Notes under the pieces: generated by a model
Databases searched by the model: none
What the model saw: the letters and a program-made list of their open reading frames with translations, nothing else
Told to the model about the DNA's origin: nothing
Translations under genes and position numbers: made by a program
Shown: positions 32,734 to 41,279 of the stretch, piece after piece
Layout of the letters: the number at the start of each line of letters is the position of its first letter
Position numbering within the stretch: the stretch's first letter is position 1
Assembly (NCBI RefSeq): GCF_007991515.1
Contig: NZ_BJYM01000027.1
Location: 1 to 45,562, forward strand
Length of the DNA: 45,562 bases
From: Oceanobacillus sojae
GTDB taxonomy: Bacteria; Bacillota; Bacilli; Bacillales; Amphibacillaceae
Reading direction: 5' to 3'

Positions 32734-33614
32734 TCATCCTGGTTATTTTATCAATCGGTATATGCTGTTTTTTTGCTTTTCTCTATTTTCAGCAAAAAAA
32801 CGCTCTAAAAAGATTATTGATTGATATAGAAGCGAAGAAAGTCTCTGAAACTAATTTGCTGTTAACAAGTAAGACACAGAATACGGAAGTAGAAAAAGTA
32901 ATAAATGCGTTTAACCTGCTTTTTGAAGAGCTGAGAGAGACGAAAGTGACAAGCCGGCAAGAACAGGAGACATTAAAATTAGCTCTTCACAATATTACCC
33001 ATGATATTCGTACGCCGTTGACAGTTGCCAGCGGTTATACGCAGCAGCTTTTGAGAAAGAAAACAAACGAACAGGAAATACTAGAGAAAATTCAAGATAA
33101 TATACGCACAGTTTCTGGGCGTGTAGATATTTTATTAGAATACCAAAACCTTTTAGAGCAATCTATTAAACCTATCTTTCAGACAGTGAATCTTACAGAG
33201 CTTGTGAAGCAGGAATTATTACAATACTATGATGCTCTTCAGGAAAAGGATTTTGACGTTGATATTGATTTAGAACAGGCGTATATGATTACAAATGATA
33301 TCGATTTGTTAAAGCGGATTATGCAAAATATTTTTGGAAATGTTTTAAAACATGGCAGAGATTGTTTACAGGTTCGTGTAAGTGAAACACAAGAGAGGGT
33401 CCGGGTAGAAGTAGTCAATCGGGAGAGGCAGCCCATTAAGAATTTAGAAAAGCTGACGACACGTTTTTATTCAGAAAACATGTCAAAAACAGAGGATTCC
33501 TCTGGATTAGGTTTATATATTGCAAGAGAACTGGCCGAATTAACAGGCGGTTACCTGATTATTCAAGAGAAAGAAGATTTATTTATGGTGATCTTAGATT
33601 GGCCGCATGCATAA
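32730..33614 (+). CDS. sensor histidine kinase with minimal sensor region
   Basis: 294 residues. Only one clear membrane segment (residues 2-20) is present and no extracellular domain. A linker or HAMP-like helix (about 25-75) leads to HisKA with phospho-acceptor His91 in NITHDIRTPLT. HATPase_c has the N-box NIFGNVLKHG and G2 box SSGLGLYIAREL. Unusually, the D-box/G1 motif (DxGxG) is replaced by VEVVNRERQPI, where the Asp and both glycines are missing. It may depend on the ABC transporter or another partner for sensing. It overlaps the regulator gene by four bases. Confidence 0.85.
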   Translation: MIILVILSIGICCFFAFLYFQQKNALKRLLIDIEAKKVSETNLLLTSKTQNTEVEKVINAFNLLFEELRETKVTSRQEQETLKLALHNITHDIRTPLTVASGYTQQLLRKKTNEQEILEKIQDNIRTVSGRVDILLEYQNLLEQSIKPIFQTVNLTELVKQELLQYYDALQEKDFDVDIDLEQAYMITNDIDLLKRIMQNIFGNVLKHGRDCLQVRVSETQERVRVEVVNRERQPIKNLEKLTTRFYSENMSKTEDSSGLGLYIARELAELTGGYLIIQEKEDLFMVILDWPHA

Positions 33615-33641
33615 AAAGCAGGGGAGAGTGTCGGGTTAAAT

Positions 33642-33693
33642 AAAAGAAATAAGGTTCTATGCTTGTTAGAAGTAATAGAACCTTATTTCTTTT
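33642..33693. terminator. bidirectional terminator between kinase and ABC permease
   Basis: A perfect 19-bp stem (33642-33660 with 33675-33693) starts with AAAAGAAA and ends with TTTCTTTT, with a 14-base loop. It serves the convergent two-component and ABC operons. Confidence 0.93.
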
Positions 33694-33711
33694 GTAATAC
33701 AAACATTGTTC

Positions 33712-34488
33712 TTATAAGCTTTTATGGCGAAAAGCCTGATAAGCGATATAATTCATAACAATAATAACACCTAAGCTGAAGCCCAGGAAAGTCAGCCAGG
33801 AAAAATCTGGTAAGTCACGTATCCAAGCAAAATTAATCCCATATTGAAAGTCGAAATACTTGAGCCAGCCGATGTTGAAAAAAGCGCTTAAAACATTGAT
33901 AATCAATGGGATTACAATGATAATGATAACACTGCTTACATTGGAAAATGTGATAACCAGAATGCAAAGGCCAATGATAAAAATGGCCTGGAAAGCTATA
34001 AATTGGATTCCTATTGTTTGTAAAGCATTCATCCAGAAATCCTTTGGAGCGGTACCAATTCCATTCTTAACAGCAGCGGTAAGAAAAGCAAAAGTATAAT
34101 AAAAAAGAAATTGCAGGGCTGTGACTACGATGAAAATCAAATACTTCGACCCGAAGTATTGAAGACGGGAAACACCGGAAGTCAGTTGATTTTTATAACT
34201 CTTATGGACAAAATCATAGCCTGCAATCATAACAAGTAATGGCAGACAGAAATAAATCAGGAAGCTGGCCATGCTGGAAAAAGCGATGAATGTCTGATAG
34301 CTGTCCCAATCATGAACCTGCAAATGGCTTTGCATATCTGTAGGTTCCTCTAAAGTATTTACACCAACATTCCCTGTAGCTTCTGCTGAGACGCTAATGA
34401 CTACAAACAGGATTAATAAAAACTGGGTAATATAAAATCCTTTTGTGTGAAATAAACGATAAAGATCTGCACGTACCGCATTAACCAT
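33712..34488 (-). CDS. ABC-2 type transporter permease
   Basis: About 258 residues from the ATG at 34488 (MVNAVRADLYR), with GGAGGAG eight bases upstream; the frame extends to 34512 within the ATPase gene. Six hydrophobic segments (about 16-40, 72-92, 115-140, 158-182, 190-212, 228-250). A soluble external loop follows TM1 (NTLEEPTDMQSHLQVHDW), as in ABC-2 permeases of lantibiotic immunity and bacitracin-type exporters. It overlaps the ATPase gene by eight bases. Substrate unknown; an antimicrobial peptide or cell-wall antibiotic is a guess from family and context. Confidence 0.82.
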   Translation of the reverse strand: MVNAVRADLYRLFHTKGFYITQFLLILFVVISVSAEATGNVGVNTLEEPTDMQSHLQVHDWDSYQTFIAFSSMASFLIYFCLPLLVMIAGYDFVHKSYKNQLTSGVSRLQYFGSKYLIFIVVTALQFLFYYTFAFLTAAVKNGIGTAPKDFWMNALQTIGIQFIAFQAIFIIGLCILVITFSNVSSVIIIIVIPLIINVLSAFFNIGWLKYFDFQYGINFAWIRDLPDFSWLTFLGFSLGVIIVMNYIAYQAFRHKSL

Positions 34489-35413
34489 AGGTAATCTCCT
34501 CCATCTCGTCACGAACTAAGCTTGTGAAATATTTTTCTAAATCTTGTTTTTGGTAATAGATCGCATCGATAGGAATTTGCTGCTGCACCAGCAAAACAAC
34601 AATGTGATTGATTTGATGTGAGTCATCGAAAATATGCATCGTATCTTTGGCAATAATCTTAATTTGATAATGATTTTTTTCTTTCAATACACGACTGGCA
34701 TTCTCCATCTGTGAAGTCTGTAATACAATATACTCTTGACTCAGTGTCTCAAATTCATTTTTTGAGATTTCTTTCACTAATTCACCATGATGGATAATTC
34801 CAAAACGGGTAGCCACATGATAAAGTTCAGATAAAATATGACTTGAAATAATGATGGTCATACCTTGTTCCTGCTGCAGCCTTTTTAACAATTGGCGGAA
34901 TTCTATGATGGAGAGGGGATCTAACCCGTTAATCGGTTCATCCAGTATAAGAAAATCAGGCCGGGACAAAATGGCGATGGCAATCCCCAGCTTCTGTTTC
35001 ATTCCTAAAGAATAATTTTTGAATTTCTTTTTATCTTTTGGATCCAATCCTACGATATCCAGCGTCTTCTGGATAATAGCTTTTTCGTCGGTAATTCCCC
35101 GTAATTTGCAGTAATAGGCAAGGTTTTCCCAACCGGAAAGTGATTCATAGGCAACTGGGATCTCAATAACACTGCCGGTTCTGCGTAAAGCCTTTACCCA
35201 GGTTTTTTCTGATGAAGACCCGAATAAAGCAATCCGTCCATTAGTAGGATCAATTAACTTCACAATGGATTTTAATAATGTTGTTTTCCCCGCTCCATTT
35301 CTGCCGATTAAACCATAGATTTCTCCTTTTTGTATGGACAAAGAAATATCTTTAAGAGCATATTGGCTTTTATATTTTTTATTTAAGTTTTTAATTTCTA
35401 ATACAGTCTCCAT
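34481..35413 (-). CDS. ABC transporter ATP-binding protein (BcrA/lantibiotic-immunity type)
   Basis: About 310 residues from the ATG at 35413 (METVLEIKNLN), with GGGAGG eight bases upstream; the frame is open to 35479. Walker A is GRNGAGKTT, the signature is YSLGMKQKLG (LGMKQ form), Walker B is FLILDEPINGLDP, and the H-loop is IISSHIL. A C-terminal extension of about 90 residues is typical of the drug-exporter ABC-2 group. It forms an operon with the permease and is preceded by three 11-bp-phased repeats that may bind the adjacent response regulator. Confidence 0.88.
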   Translation of the reverse strand: METVLEIKNLNKKYKSQYALKDISLSIQKGEIYGLIGRNGAGKTTLLKSIVKLIDPTNGRIALFGSSSEKTWVKALRRTGSVIEIPVAYESLSGWENLAYYCKLRGITDEKAIIQKTLDIVGLDPKDKKKFKNYSLGMKQKLGIAIAILSRPDFLILDEPINGLDPLSIIEFRQLLKRLQQEQGMTIIISSHILSELYHVATRFGIIHHGELVKEISKNEFETLSQEYIVLQTSQMENASRVLKEKNHYQIKIIAKDTMHIFDDSHQINHIVVLLVQQQIPIDAIYYQKQDLEKYFTSLVRDEMEEITYG

Positions 35414-35459
35414 TTCGCTTGCCTCCCATTCTTTATAATTTATATCATAAAGGGTGTTT

Positions 35460-35486
35460 CTCAGATTTTGCTCAATCAATTCTCAA
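35460..35486 (-). promoter_or_regulatory. three 11-bp phased CTCA(A) direct repeats before the ABC operon
   Basis: On the plus strand CTCAG starts at 35460, CTCAA at 35471 and CTCAA at 35482, an exact 11-bp period, 47-73 bases before the ATPase start. OmpR-family regulators bind tandem direct repeats with about this period. On the minus strand potential -10 sequences (TATGAT, 35449-35444, or TATAAA, about 35437-35432) lie just downstream, with poor -35 hexamers, as in activator-dependent promoters. The binding protein is inferred. Confidence 0.45.
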
Positions 35487-35788
35487 ATGTTTCTAAAAAA
35501 TCATAAGCTCAGGGTAATTTTTAATAGATTTATGATCAAGAAAAAGGATTGCAAATTAATTGAAATTTGATTATAATGCTCCTTAACTCTTTATCCGAAA
35601 GGAAGGCTTGAAAACAGGATAAAATACTGCTACATATAAGAGTATAAACAGATAAAATTACTATATAAATTTTAATCGTATATAAAAAGAAACTTTAATT
35701 ATTGGGAGTTTTACGGACTGCATAATAAAAAAGCTGAATTGTGTTTATAGACTTATTTATCATTATATAAAACATATTTAAACAGAAA

Positions 35789-35804
35789 TGTTTCACGTGG
35801 AACA
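35789..35804. other. parS: second parS site
   Basis: TGTTTCACGTGGAACA; its complement TGTTCCACGTGAAACA fits TGTTNCACGTGAAACA exactly with N = C. Symmetry continues outward (AGAAA left, TTTCT right), giving about 26 bp with one mismatched pair. It lies in the 530-bp divergent intergenic region between the ABC operon and the DUF554 gene, which otherwise shows no gene. Confidence 0.93.
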
Positions 35805-35943
35805 TTTCTTGAGAGGACTTTGTAAAATAAGCTTGATATTGTTGTTTTACAGAGATTTTTGGGTGGGGGACTGAGAATGTGATTGCTCATTCAGGCAAAC
35901 CTTTTGCGGTGTGGTAAAACCTCTTTAAACGGGAGGTCTGAAA

Positions 35944-36648
35944 GTGGCTTTATTTGGAACAATTGTTAATTTAGCATTTATTATTATTGGAAGTATTATT
36001 GGATTATTTTTCACAAAAATACCCGAACGGTTTAAAGAGACGGTTATGAATGGAATAGGGCTTGCCATTGTTTTGATTGGATTGCAAATGGCTTTGCAGA
36101 CGGAGCAAATCATTGTTGTCTTACTAAGCCTGCTATCGGGAGCAATCATTGGGGAGGGCTTAAAGGTAGAAGAGGGGTTAAACCGTTTTGGGAAATGGAT
36201 AGGTTACCGTTTTGCCGCTAATGAAAATGACACAAGCATCTCTCAAGGGTTTGTTACAGCTTCTCTTATATTTTGTGTCGGAGCAATGGCGATTATCGGA
36301 GCTTTAGACAGTGGTATCCGAGGAGATCATGGTATCTTGATTACAAAAGGAATTATTGATGGATTTACTGCACTTGTATTAACAACAACATTAGGTATTG
36401 GTGTTATCTTATCAGCAATTCCAGTTGTACTTTATCAGGGTTCGATTACACTTTTGGCAACACAAATTGACAAGTGGGTGCCGACCGCTTTTTTAGATGG
36501 TTTAATTGTAGAGCTGACAGCAGTTGGCGGACTTCTTATTTTGGCGATCGGTCTAAATTTATTAAATATCACCAAAATTCGTATCGGAAATTTATTACCC
36601 AGTATTTTGACGGTAGTGATTGTTTATTATGTATTTACATTATTTTAG
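35944..36648 (+). CDS. DUF554 family membrane protein
   Basis: 234 residues, almost entirely hydrophobic, with six or seven membrane segments. It starts ALFGTIVNLAFIIIGSIIGL and contains the family-typical ASLIFCVGAMAIIGALDSG and GDHGILITKGIIDGFTALV. It is similar to B. subtilis YdfK and E. coli YqgA; a transport role is assumed but the substrate is unknown. The GTG start has GGGAGGT eight bases upstream. It is convergent with yyaC, with a shared bidirectional terminator. Confidence 0.85.
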   Translation: MALFGTIVNLAFIIIGSIIGLFFTKIPERFKETVMNGIGLAIVLIGLQMALQTEQIIVVLLSLLSGAIIGEGLKVEEGLNRFGKWIGYRFAANENDTSISQGFVTASLIFCVGAMAIIGALDSGIRGDHGILITKGIIDGFTALVLTTTLGIGVILSAIPVVLYQGSITLLATQIDKWVPTAFLDGLIVELTAVGGLLILAIGLNLLNITKIRIGNLLPSILTVVIVYYVFTLF

Positions 36649-36653
36649 AAATG

Positions 36654-36685
36654 AAAAAAATCGGGCTTTTATTGCCCGATTTTTT
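36654..36685. terminator. bidirectional terminator DUF554 gene / yyaC
   Basis: AAAAATCGGGC pairs with GCCCGATTTTT, with a 7-base loop and A/T tracts on both sides, located between two convergent stops. Confidence 0.92.
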
Positions 36686-36691
36686 ACTGTG

Positions 36692-37291
36692 TTAAATCGT
36701 CTTTTTAGCTGTATGTGTAATCAGGGAATGGGTTAGCTGGTTATCAACTTGTTTGAGTATACCTGCTATTTCTAAAGCCATATCCATGACGAGCGACAGG
36801 CGGGTGTTTTGTAAAACAGTGTGCTCCATAAAACCGCTGACGTTGACAACCCCTGTAATATTCATATTTCCTACCTGTGGGAGTTGTTTATTTAATGCTA
36901 AGCCGGGCTTCAAAGGCTTATTTTCAGCAATAATACTTCCGATAGAGCTGCTCTTGCCCAGGCAGGCATCAATTGCAATCAGATAAGGTTTATCGTATTT
37001 TTTATAAATATTGCAGAGTGATTCTTGTAAATTAACAGCATGTACTGGGTCGTGAACTGTCCCATATACATGTAAATTCCTGGGACGCATTTCCTCAAAA
37101 TATGTCCCGGCGAGCGGACCTAACGCGTCTCCTGTAGAACGATCTGTGCCAATAAAGATGGCAATATAATTATTTGCTTTCAAAGGAAACCATGGAAATA
37201 TTTGATCAGATAATGTTTTAACTACGTCGGGTTCTTTATAATTTGCTCTGAAATGGTTTGATTGTATGCGCAGGCGATTTTTTAGATTCAT
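36692..37291 (-). CDS. yyaC: YyaC, GPR-like sporulation protein (DUF1256)
   Basis: 199 residues. It resembles the germination protease fold: FIGTDRSTGDALGPLAGTYF is the N-terminal signature and LIAIDACLGKSSSIGSI the second, with conserved aspartates. Bacillus YyaC is expressed in sporulation and its substrate is unknown. GGAGGA precedes the ATG. In the 78-bp divergent gap, minus-strand GTATA (37348-37344), then 16 bases and CGTATACTG, resembles a forespore sigma-F/G promoter; this is suggestive only. Its place near spo0J and ychF matches B. subtilis, except that 8 kb of other genes lie between. Confidence 0.9.
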   Translation of the reverse strand: MNLKNRLRIQSNHFRANYKEPDVVKTLSDQIFPWFPLKANNYIAIFIGTDRSTGDALGPLAGTYFEEMRPRNLHVYGTVHDPVHAVNLQESLCNIYKKYDKPYLIAIDACLGKSSSIGSIIAENKPLKPGLALNKQLPQVGNMNITGVVNVSGFMEHTVLQNTRLSLVMDMALEIAGILKQVDNQLTHSLITHTAKKTI

Positions 37292-37369
37292 AGCAGTTCC
37301 TCCAAAATCATATTGTTACAGTATACGGTAAATTACGAAGAACTATACGTATGAATTGGGGGAAGTACT

Positions 37370-38389
37370 ATGTGGAGAAGAGGCCTGCAATGGACGGCGT
37401 TAATTCTTGGTGCAACGATTGGTGCCGGATATGTGTCAGGAAGAGAACTGTGGCAGTTTTTTGGACATGAAAGTGGACTGGCTATCGTCATATTTTCTTT
37501 TCTTTTTTCGTTTTCCTGTTATGTGATTATGGTAATCAGCTACCAATTGAAAAGTGCTAATTATTTACCTGTATTAGAAATTATTGCGGGAACAAAGCTG
37601 ACGAAAGCATTTGACGGATTTATTCTTCTATATCTTTTTACGACAACGATGATTATGATTGCCGGGAGCGGGGCAACAGGGCAGGTGTTTCATTTACCAT
37701 ATTCTATGGGCATTGGGATTACCGGAATCGTCCTCGTGTTGTTATTTATTAAAGGGATAAAAGGTTTATTGACTTTTAATGAGCTTATATTGCCCATTTT
37801 GATTGGTGGACTTTTGTACGTATTAGTGGTGTATGTCTCTAAAGAAAATTTACAGCTGTTTGCATATTGGCACGAGCAGCGCAACTGGTTTGCTTCGTTA
37901 CCTTTTACAGCACTAAATATCCTTCCTCTAATAGCTATTTTAGGGGCCATTGGAAATAAGGTGAAAGGAAGGGGCGAAATCATTATTTGCTGTATTGGGA
38001 CAGGGCTGTGCTTAGGAGTTGTCTCGTATATCTATAATAGCAGCCTGATTCAAATTGCAGATGAAATCATCCTGTATGAGATTCCTTTATTCGCTATTTT
38101 AAAGGAATTTCCATTAGGTATGATTCTATTTATGTCTATTCTTCTCTGGCTGGCAATTTTTACGACTGCGGCGGCGGGAATGCTGGGGATTGCTACGAGA
38201 GTACAGTCTTTTTTAAAAGAAGAAAAGCCAATGTATCTTATTGTACTTATTTCAGTATTGCTCATGCTGCCATTGACAGGATTTGGTTTTGCGAATTTGG
38301 TGAGCTTCCTCTATCCGCTTTACGGTATACTTAATTTATATATTTTAGCGAGGCTGTTAACCTATCCATTTTGGAAAAAAACAAAATAA
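37370..38389 (+). CDS. YkvI-like membrane protein (APC-type, 10 TM)
   Basis: 339 residues with about ten membrane segments. The start MWRRGLQWTALILGATIGAG has the unwound-helix glycine pattern of LeuT/APC-fold transporters, then YVSGRELWQFFG. It is similar to B. subtilis YkvI and distantly to GerAB-type proteins. Substrate unknown. It is divergent from yyaC with only 78 bp between. No spore-specific partner genes are adjacent. Confidence 0.75.
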   Translation: MWRRGLQWTALILGATIGAGYVSGRELWQFFGHESGLAIVIFSFLFSFSCYVIMVISYQLKSANYLPVLEIIAGTKLTKAFDGFILLYLFTTTMIMIAGSGATGQVFHLPYSMGIGITGIVLVLLFIKGIKGLLTFNELILPILIGGLLYVLVVYVSKENLQLFAYWHEQRNWFASLPFTALNILPLIAILGAIGNKVKGRGEIIICCIGTGLCLGVVSYIYNSSLIQIADEIILYEIPLFAILKEFPLGMILFMSILLWLAIFTTAAAGMLGIATRVQSFLKEEKPMYLIVLISVLLMLPLTGFGFANLVSFLYPLYGILNLYILARLLTYPFWKKTK

Positions 38390-38626
38390 TCATTTCATTT
38401 ATGGGTATTATGTATATAACTTCTAAGTAAAGGACTGTTAAAAAAATGAAGGTATCGGAGAATAGTATAATCCCGATGTTCTAAGGTCAAACTGCCAACG
38501 CATCAAAAATGCAAAATATTAGCTTTATATGTTTATTTTTTTGTAGATGGGAAAAACATTATGGTAGTATTTTTTAACATCCACTGGAAGAGCTGTTTAT
38601 AGGGAAGTGAAAGGAGTTATATACGC

Positions 38627-39532
38627 ATGAACTTGAATTTTATAAGCCACCAAATTGACAAGGTATGGGATTATTTAAGTGATCCTGAATTGTGGTTAGC
38701 TATTTTAGGAGGAGCGATCCGGATTGTTTTGATTCTCCTTATTTCCTGGCTGGTTGTCGGTATTGTGCGGAAAATAGTAGATAAGTTATTTGTACAAAGG
38801 CAGCACGGACCGATAAGGATTCCAAAACGCAGGGAAGATACATTGAAGAAATTAATTAAGAGTGTCGTAGCATATGTTGTTTACTTTATGGCACTTGTTA
38901 TGATATTGGAAGTCTTTAACTTTGAAATTGGACCGTTACTAGCTGGTGCTGGTGTTGCAGGTCTGGCAATTGGTTTTGGGGCACAAAACCTTGTACGTGA
39001 TATCATTACAGGCTTCTTTATTATTTTTGAGGATCAATTTTCAGTAGGAGATTATGTGTTAGCTGCTGGAATAGAAGGAACTGTGGAAGAAATTGGATTA
39101 CGTACATCAAAAATTGTTTCCTGGACAGGGGAGCTGAACATTGTTCCCAACGGAAATATTGATCAGGTGATCAATTATTCAGCTCGAAATGGTCTTTCTG
39201 TTGTTGATGTAAATGTGCCTTATGAAAGTGATGTTGCACAAGTGGAACAAATTATTCAGGAGGTAGCAGAAACACTTCCTGATAAATATGAGTTTATTTT
39301 AGGTGTTCCGGAGATTATCGGTGTTCAGAATTTGGATGTTTCCCACTTTGTTGTCCGTGTTATTGCTGAAACAGAACCGGTCTTCCAATGGGCAGGAGAA
39401 CGGAATATCCGTAAAGAGATTCAGGATAAGCTGTATAAGTCAGGTATTAAAATTCCTTCTCCCCGGATTGTCACTTATTCCGAGCAGGAAATGGATCAAT
39501 TAACACAAGAACGTCAGCAAAATCGAGGATAA
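38627..39532 (+). CDS. small-conductance mechanosensitive channel (MscS family)
   Basis: 301 residues. Two or three N-terminal helices (about 22-48 and 83-105) lead to the pore helix LLAGAGVAGLAIGFGAQNLV, a perfect MscS TM3. The beta domain with FEDQFSVGDYV and GTVEEIGLRTSKI and the C-terminal alpha/beta domain follow. It protects against hypo-osmotic shock. It is related to B. subtilis YkuT. The position before yyzM-ychF is shared by related genera. Confidence 0.93.
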   Translation: MNLNFISHQIDKVWDYLSDPELWLAILGGAIRIVLILLISWLVVGIVRKIVDKLFVQRQHGPIRIPKRREDTLKKLIKSVVAYVVYFMALVMILEVFNFEIGPLLAGAGVAGLAIGFGAQNLVRDIITGFFIIFEDQFSVGDYVLAAGIEGTVEEIGLRTSKIVSWTGELNIVPNGNIDQVINYSARNGLSVVDVNVPYESDVAQVEQIIQEVAETLPDKYEFILGVPEIIGVQNLDVSHFVVRVIAETEPVFQWAGERNIRKEIQDKLYKSGIKIPSPRIVTYSEQEMDQLTQERQQNRG

Positions 39533-39546
39533 ACCTCTCTTAAATT

Positions 39547-39555
39547 TGCTATAAT
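39547..39555 (+). promoter_or_regulatory. extended -10 promoter for yyzM
   Basis: TGCTATAAT (39547-39555), an extended perfect -10 with a weak -35 region, lies 80 bases before yyzM. A hairpin CTCTGAGC/GCTCAGAG (39569-39600) without a T-run lies in the leader. Confidence 0.55.
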
Positions 39556-39634
39556 GGATGTAAGAAACCTCTGAGCGTCTGATTAAACGGGTGCTCAGAG
39601 CCAGACAGCATTATTTCAAAAAGGAGCAGGGAGT

Positions 39635-39829
39635 ATGGATAAAGATTTTGGTTTAAATGACATTGTCCAAATGAAAAAGCCCCATCCATGTGGCGAAAAC
39701 CGCTGGAAAATTATTCGGATGGGGATGGACATCCGTATAAAATGTCTCGGCTGCGGGCATAGTGTTCTTATCCCAAGAAGAGATTTTACAAAGAAGCTTA
39801 AAAAAGTTCTAGAAAAACATGAAGAATAG
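39635..39829 (+). CDS. yyzM: DUF951 family protein YyzM
   Basis: 64 residues starting MDKDFGLNDIVQMKKPHPCG. Cys at HPCG and the CLGCGH motif (two Cys) suggest a metal-binding or OB-like small protein; the family contains RDFTKKLKKVL at the C terminus. AAGGAGCAGGGAG precedes the ATG. Function unknown. It is conserved directly before ychF, but here a terminator and a separate ychF promoter lie between. Confidence 0.92.
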   Translation: MDKDFGLNDIVQMKKPHPCGENRWKIIRMGMDIRIKCLGCGHSVLIPRRDFTKKLKKVLEKHEE

Positions 39830-39884
39830 TAAAAAAAGATTTTGCTTATGAAAAGATAAGAGAAAAATAAATATTTTCTTAGAA

Positions 39885-39935
39885 GAAAACTCAAAACAGT
39901 GTTAAAGAATGCACTTGTTTTGAGTTTTCTCATGC
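39885..39935 (+). terminator. terminator between yyzM and ychF
   Basis: GAAAACTCAAAACA (39885-39898) pairs perfectly with TGTTTTGAGTTTTC (39916-39929), 56 bases after the yyzM stop. The T-tract is incorporated in the stem end. Confidence 0.7.
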
Positions 39936-39964
39936 TTGTCTTTTTATCAGGGACTATCTATAAT
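39936..39964 (+). promoter_or_regulatory. ychF promoter (sigma-A type)
   Basis: TTGTCT (39936-39941), a 17-base spacer and perfect TATAAT (39959-39964), immediately after the yyzM terminator and 58 bases before ychF. Confidence 0.75.
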
Positions 39965-40022
39965 TGGAGTTACGAAAATGTTCATGAACGAATTGAATCC
40001 TTAAGGAGTTGAAGAAGGTAAT

Positions 40023-41123
40023 ATGGCATTAACAGCAGGAATTGTCGGTCTTCCAAATGTAGGGAAATCTACACTATTTAATGCAATCACACAGGCTGGA
40101 GCTGAAGCAGCAAACTATCCATTTGCTACGATTGATCCGAATGTAGGGATTGTGGAGGTTCCAGACGAACGTTTAAATAAATTAACAGAGCTTGTAAAAC
40201 CGAAAAAAACAGTCCCGACAGCATTTGAATTTACGGATATTGCAGGAATTGTAAAGGGTGCGAGCAAGGGTGAAGGATTAGGAAACCAATTCTTATCCCA
40301 TATCAGACAGGTAGATGCGATTTGCCAGGTTGTCCGTTGTTTTGAAGACGAGAATATTACACATGTTTCTGGAAAGGTAGACCCGATAGATGATATTGAA
40401 ATCATTAATTTGGAGCTGATTTTGGCAGATTTGGAATCTGTAAATAAACGATTCCATCGTGTGGAGAAGCTGGCACGTCAAAAGGATAAAGAAGCGCTGG
40501 TGGAGTATGAGTTACTGAACAAGATTAAAGAAGGTTTAGAGAATGACCAGCCGGTCCGTGCTTTAGAGTTTACAGAAGAGCAGGAAAAAACGGTTAAGGG
40601 CCTTCATCTGTTAACGAGTAAGCCAACATTATATGTAGCTAATGTAAGTGAAGATGAGGTAGCAGATCCAGATTCAAATGAAAATGTTCAAAAGGTAAAA
40701 GAATATGCAGCGAATGAAAATGCAGAAGTGATTGTTGTCTGCGCGCGGATTGAGGAAGAAATAGCAGAATTAGAGCCGGAAGAAAAAGAAGAATTTCTGG
40801 AAGACTTAGGTATTTCAGAATCAGGCTTAGACAAATTAATTAAGGCTTCTTATAACTTACTTGGACTGGCTACTTACTTCACAGCCGGTGAACAGGAGGT
40901 ACGTGCATGGACCTTCCGTCAAGGGATAAAAGCACCACAGGCTGCGGGAATTATCCATACTGATTTTGAGCGTGGATTTATCCGTGCAGAGACCGTATCT
41001 TATGAAGATTTAGTGGATGCCGGCAATATGGCAACTGCAAGAGAAAGAGGCAAAGTAAGACTGGAAGGAAAAGAATATATCGTTCAGGACGGTGACGTTA
41101 TTCATTTCCGTTTTAATGTATAA
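40023..41123 (+). CDS. ychF: redox-regulated ATPase YchF
   Basis: Obg-like P-loop protein, 366 residues. G1 is GLPNVGKST and G3 is FTDIAGIVKGASKGEGLGN. The G4 base-recognition motif is NVSE (LYVANVSEDE), the NxxE form that favours ATP over GTP. A coiled-coil insertion (about 120-200) and a C-terminal TGS domain (WTFRQGIKAPQAAGIIHTDF, then YIVQDGDVIHFRFNV) follow. It is associated with ribosomes and the oxidative stress response in bacteria. It equals yyaF of B. subtilis. Confidence 0.97.
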   Translation: MALTAGIVGLPNVGKSTLFNAITQAGAEAANYPFATIDPNVGIVEVPDERLNKLTELVKPKKTVPTAFEFTDIAGIVKGASKGEGLGNQFLSHIRQVDAICQVVRCFEDENITHVSGKVDPIDDIEIINLELILADLESVNKRFHRVEKLARQKDKEALVEYELLNKIKEGLENDQPVRALEFTEEQEKTVKGLHLLTSKPTLYVANVSEDEVADPDSNENVQKVKEYAANENAEVIVVCARIEEEIAELEPEEKEEFLEDLGISESGLDKLIKASYNLLGLATYFTAGEQEVRAWTFRQGIKAPQAAGIIHTDFERGFIRAETVSYEDLVDAGNMATARERGKVRLEGKEYIVQDGDVIHFRFNV

Positions 41124-41127
41124 TGGC

Positions 41128-41163
41128 GTATTCTGACTAGCTGCAATCTCGCTTTCAGAATAC
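41128..41163 (+). terminator. ychF hairpin terminator
   Basis: GTATTCTGA (41128-41136) pairs with TCAGAATAC (41155-41163), five bases after the ychF stop. There is no T-run after it, so termination may be partial. Confidence 0.5.
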
Positions 41164-41223
41164 CCCTATGAAAAGAACGTTAGCGTAATAGTTGAAAAAG
41201 GTAAATCAGGTTCTCTCGAAGAC

Positions 41224-41252
41224 TTGTCATAACATAATTTATTTGGTATAAT
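41224..41252 (+). promoter_or_regulatory. rpsF operon promoter
   Basis: TTGTCA (41224-41229), a 17-base spacer and perfect TATAAT (41247-41252), about 105 bases before rpsF. Confidence 0.85.
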
Positions 41253-41279
41253 ATTGCATTGTGAGTAATTAGATAATTA

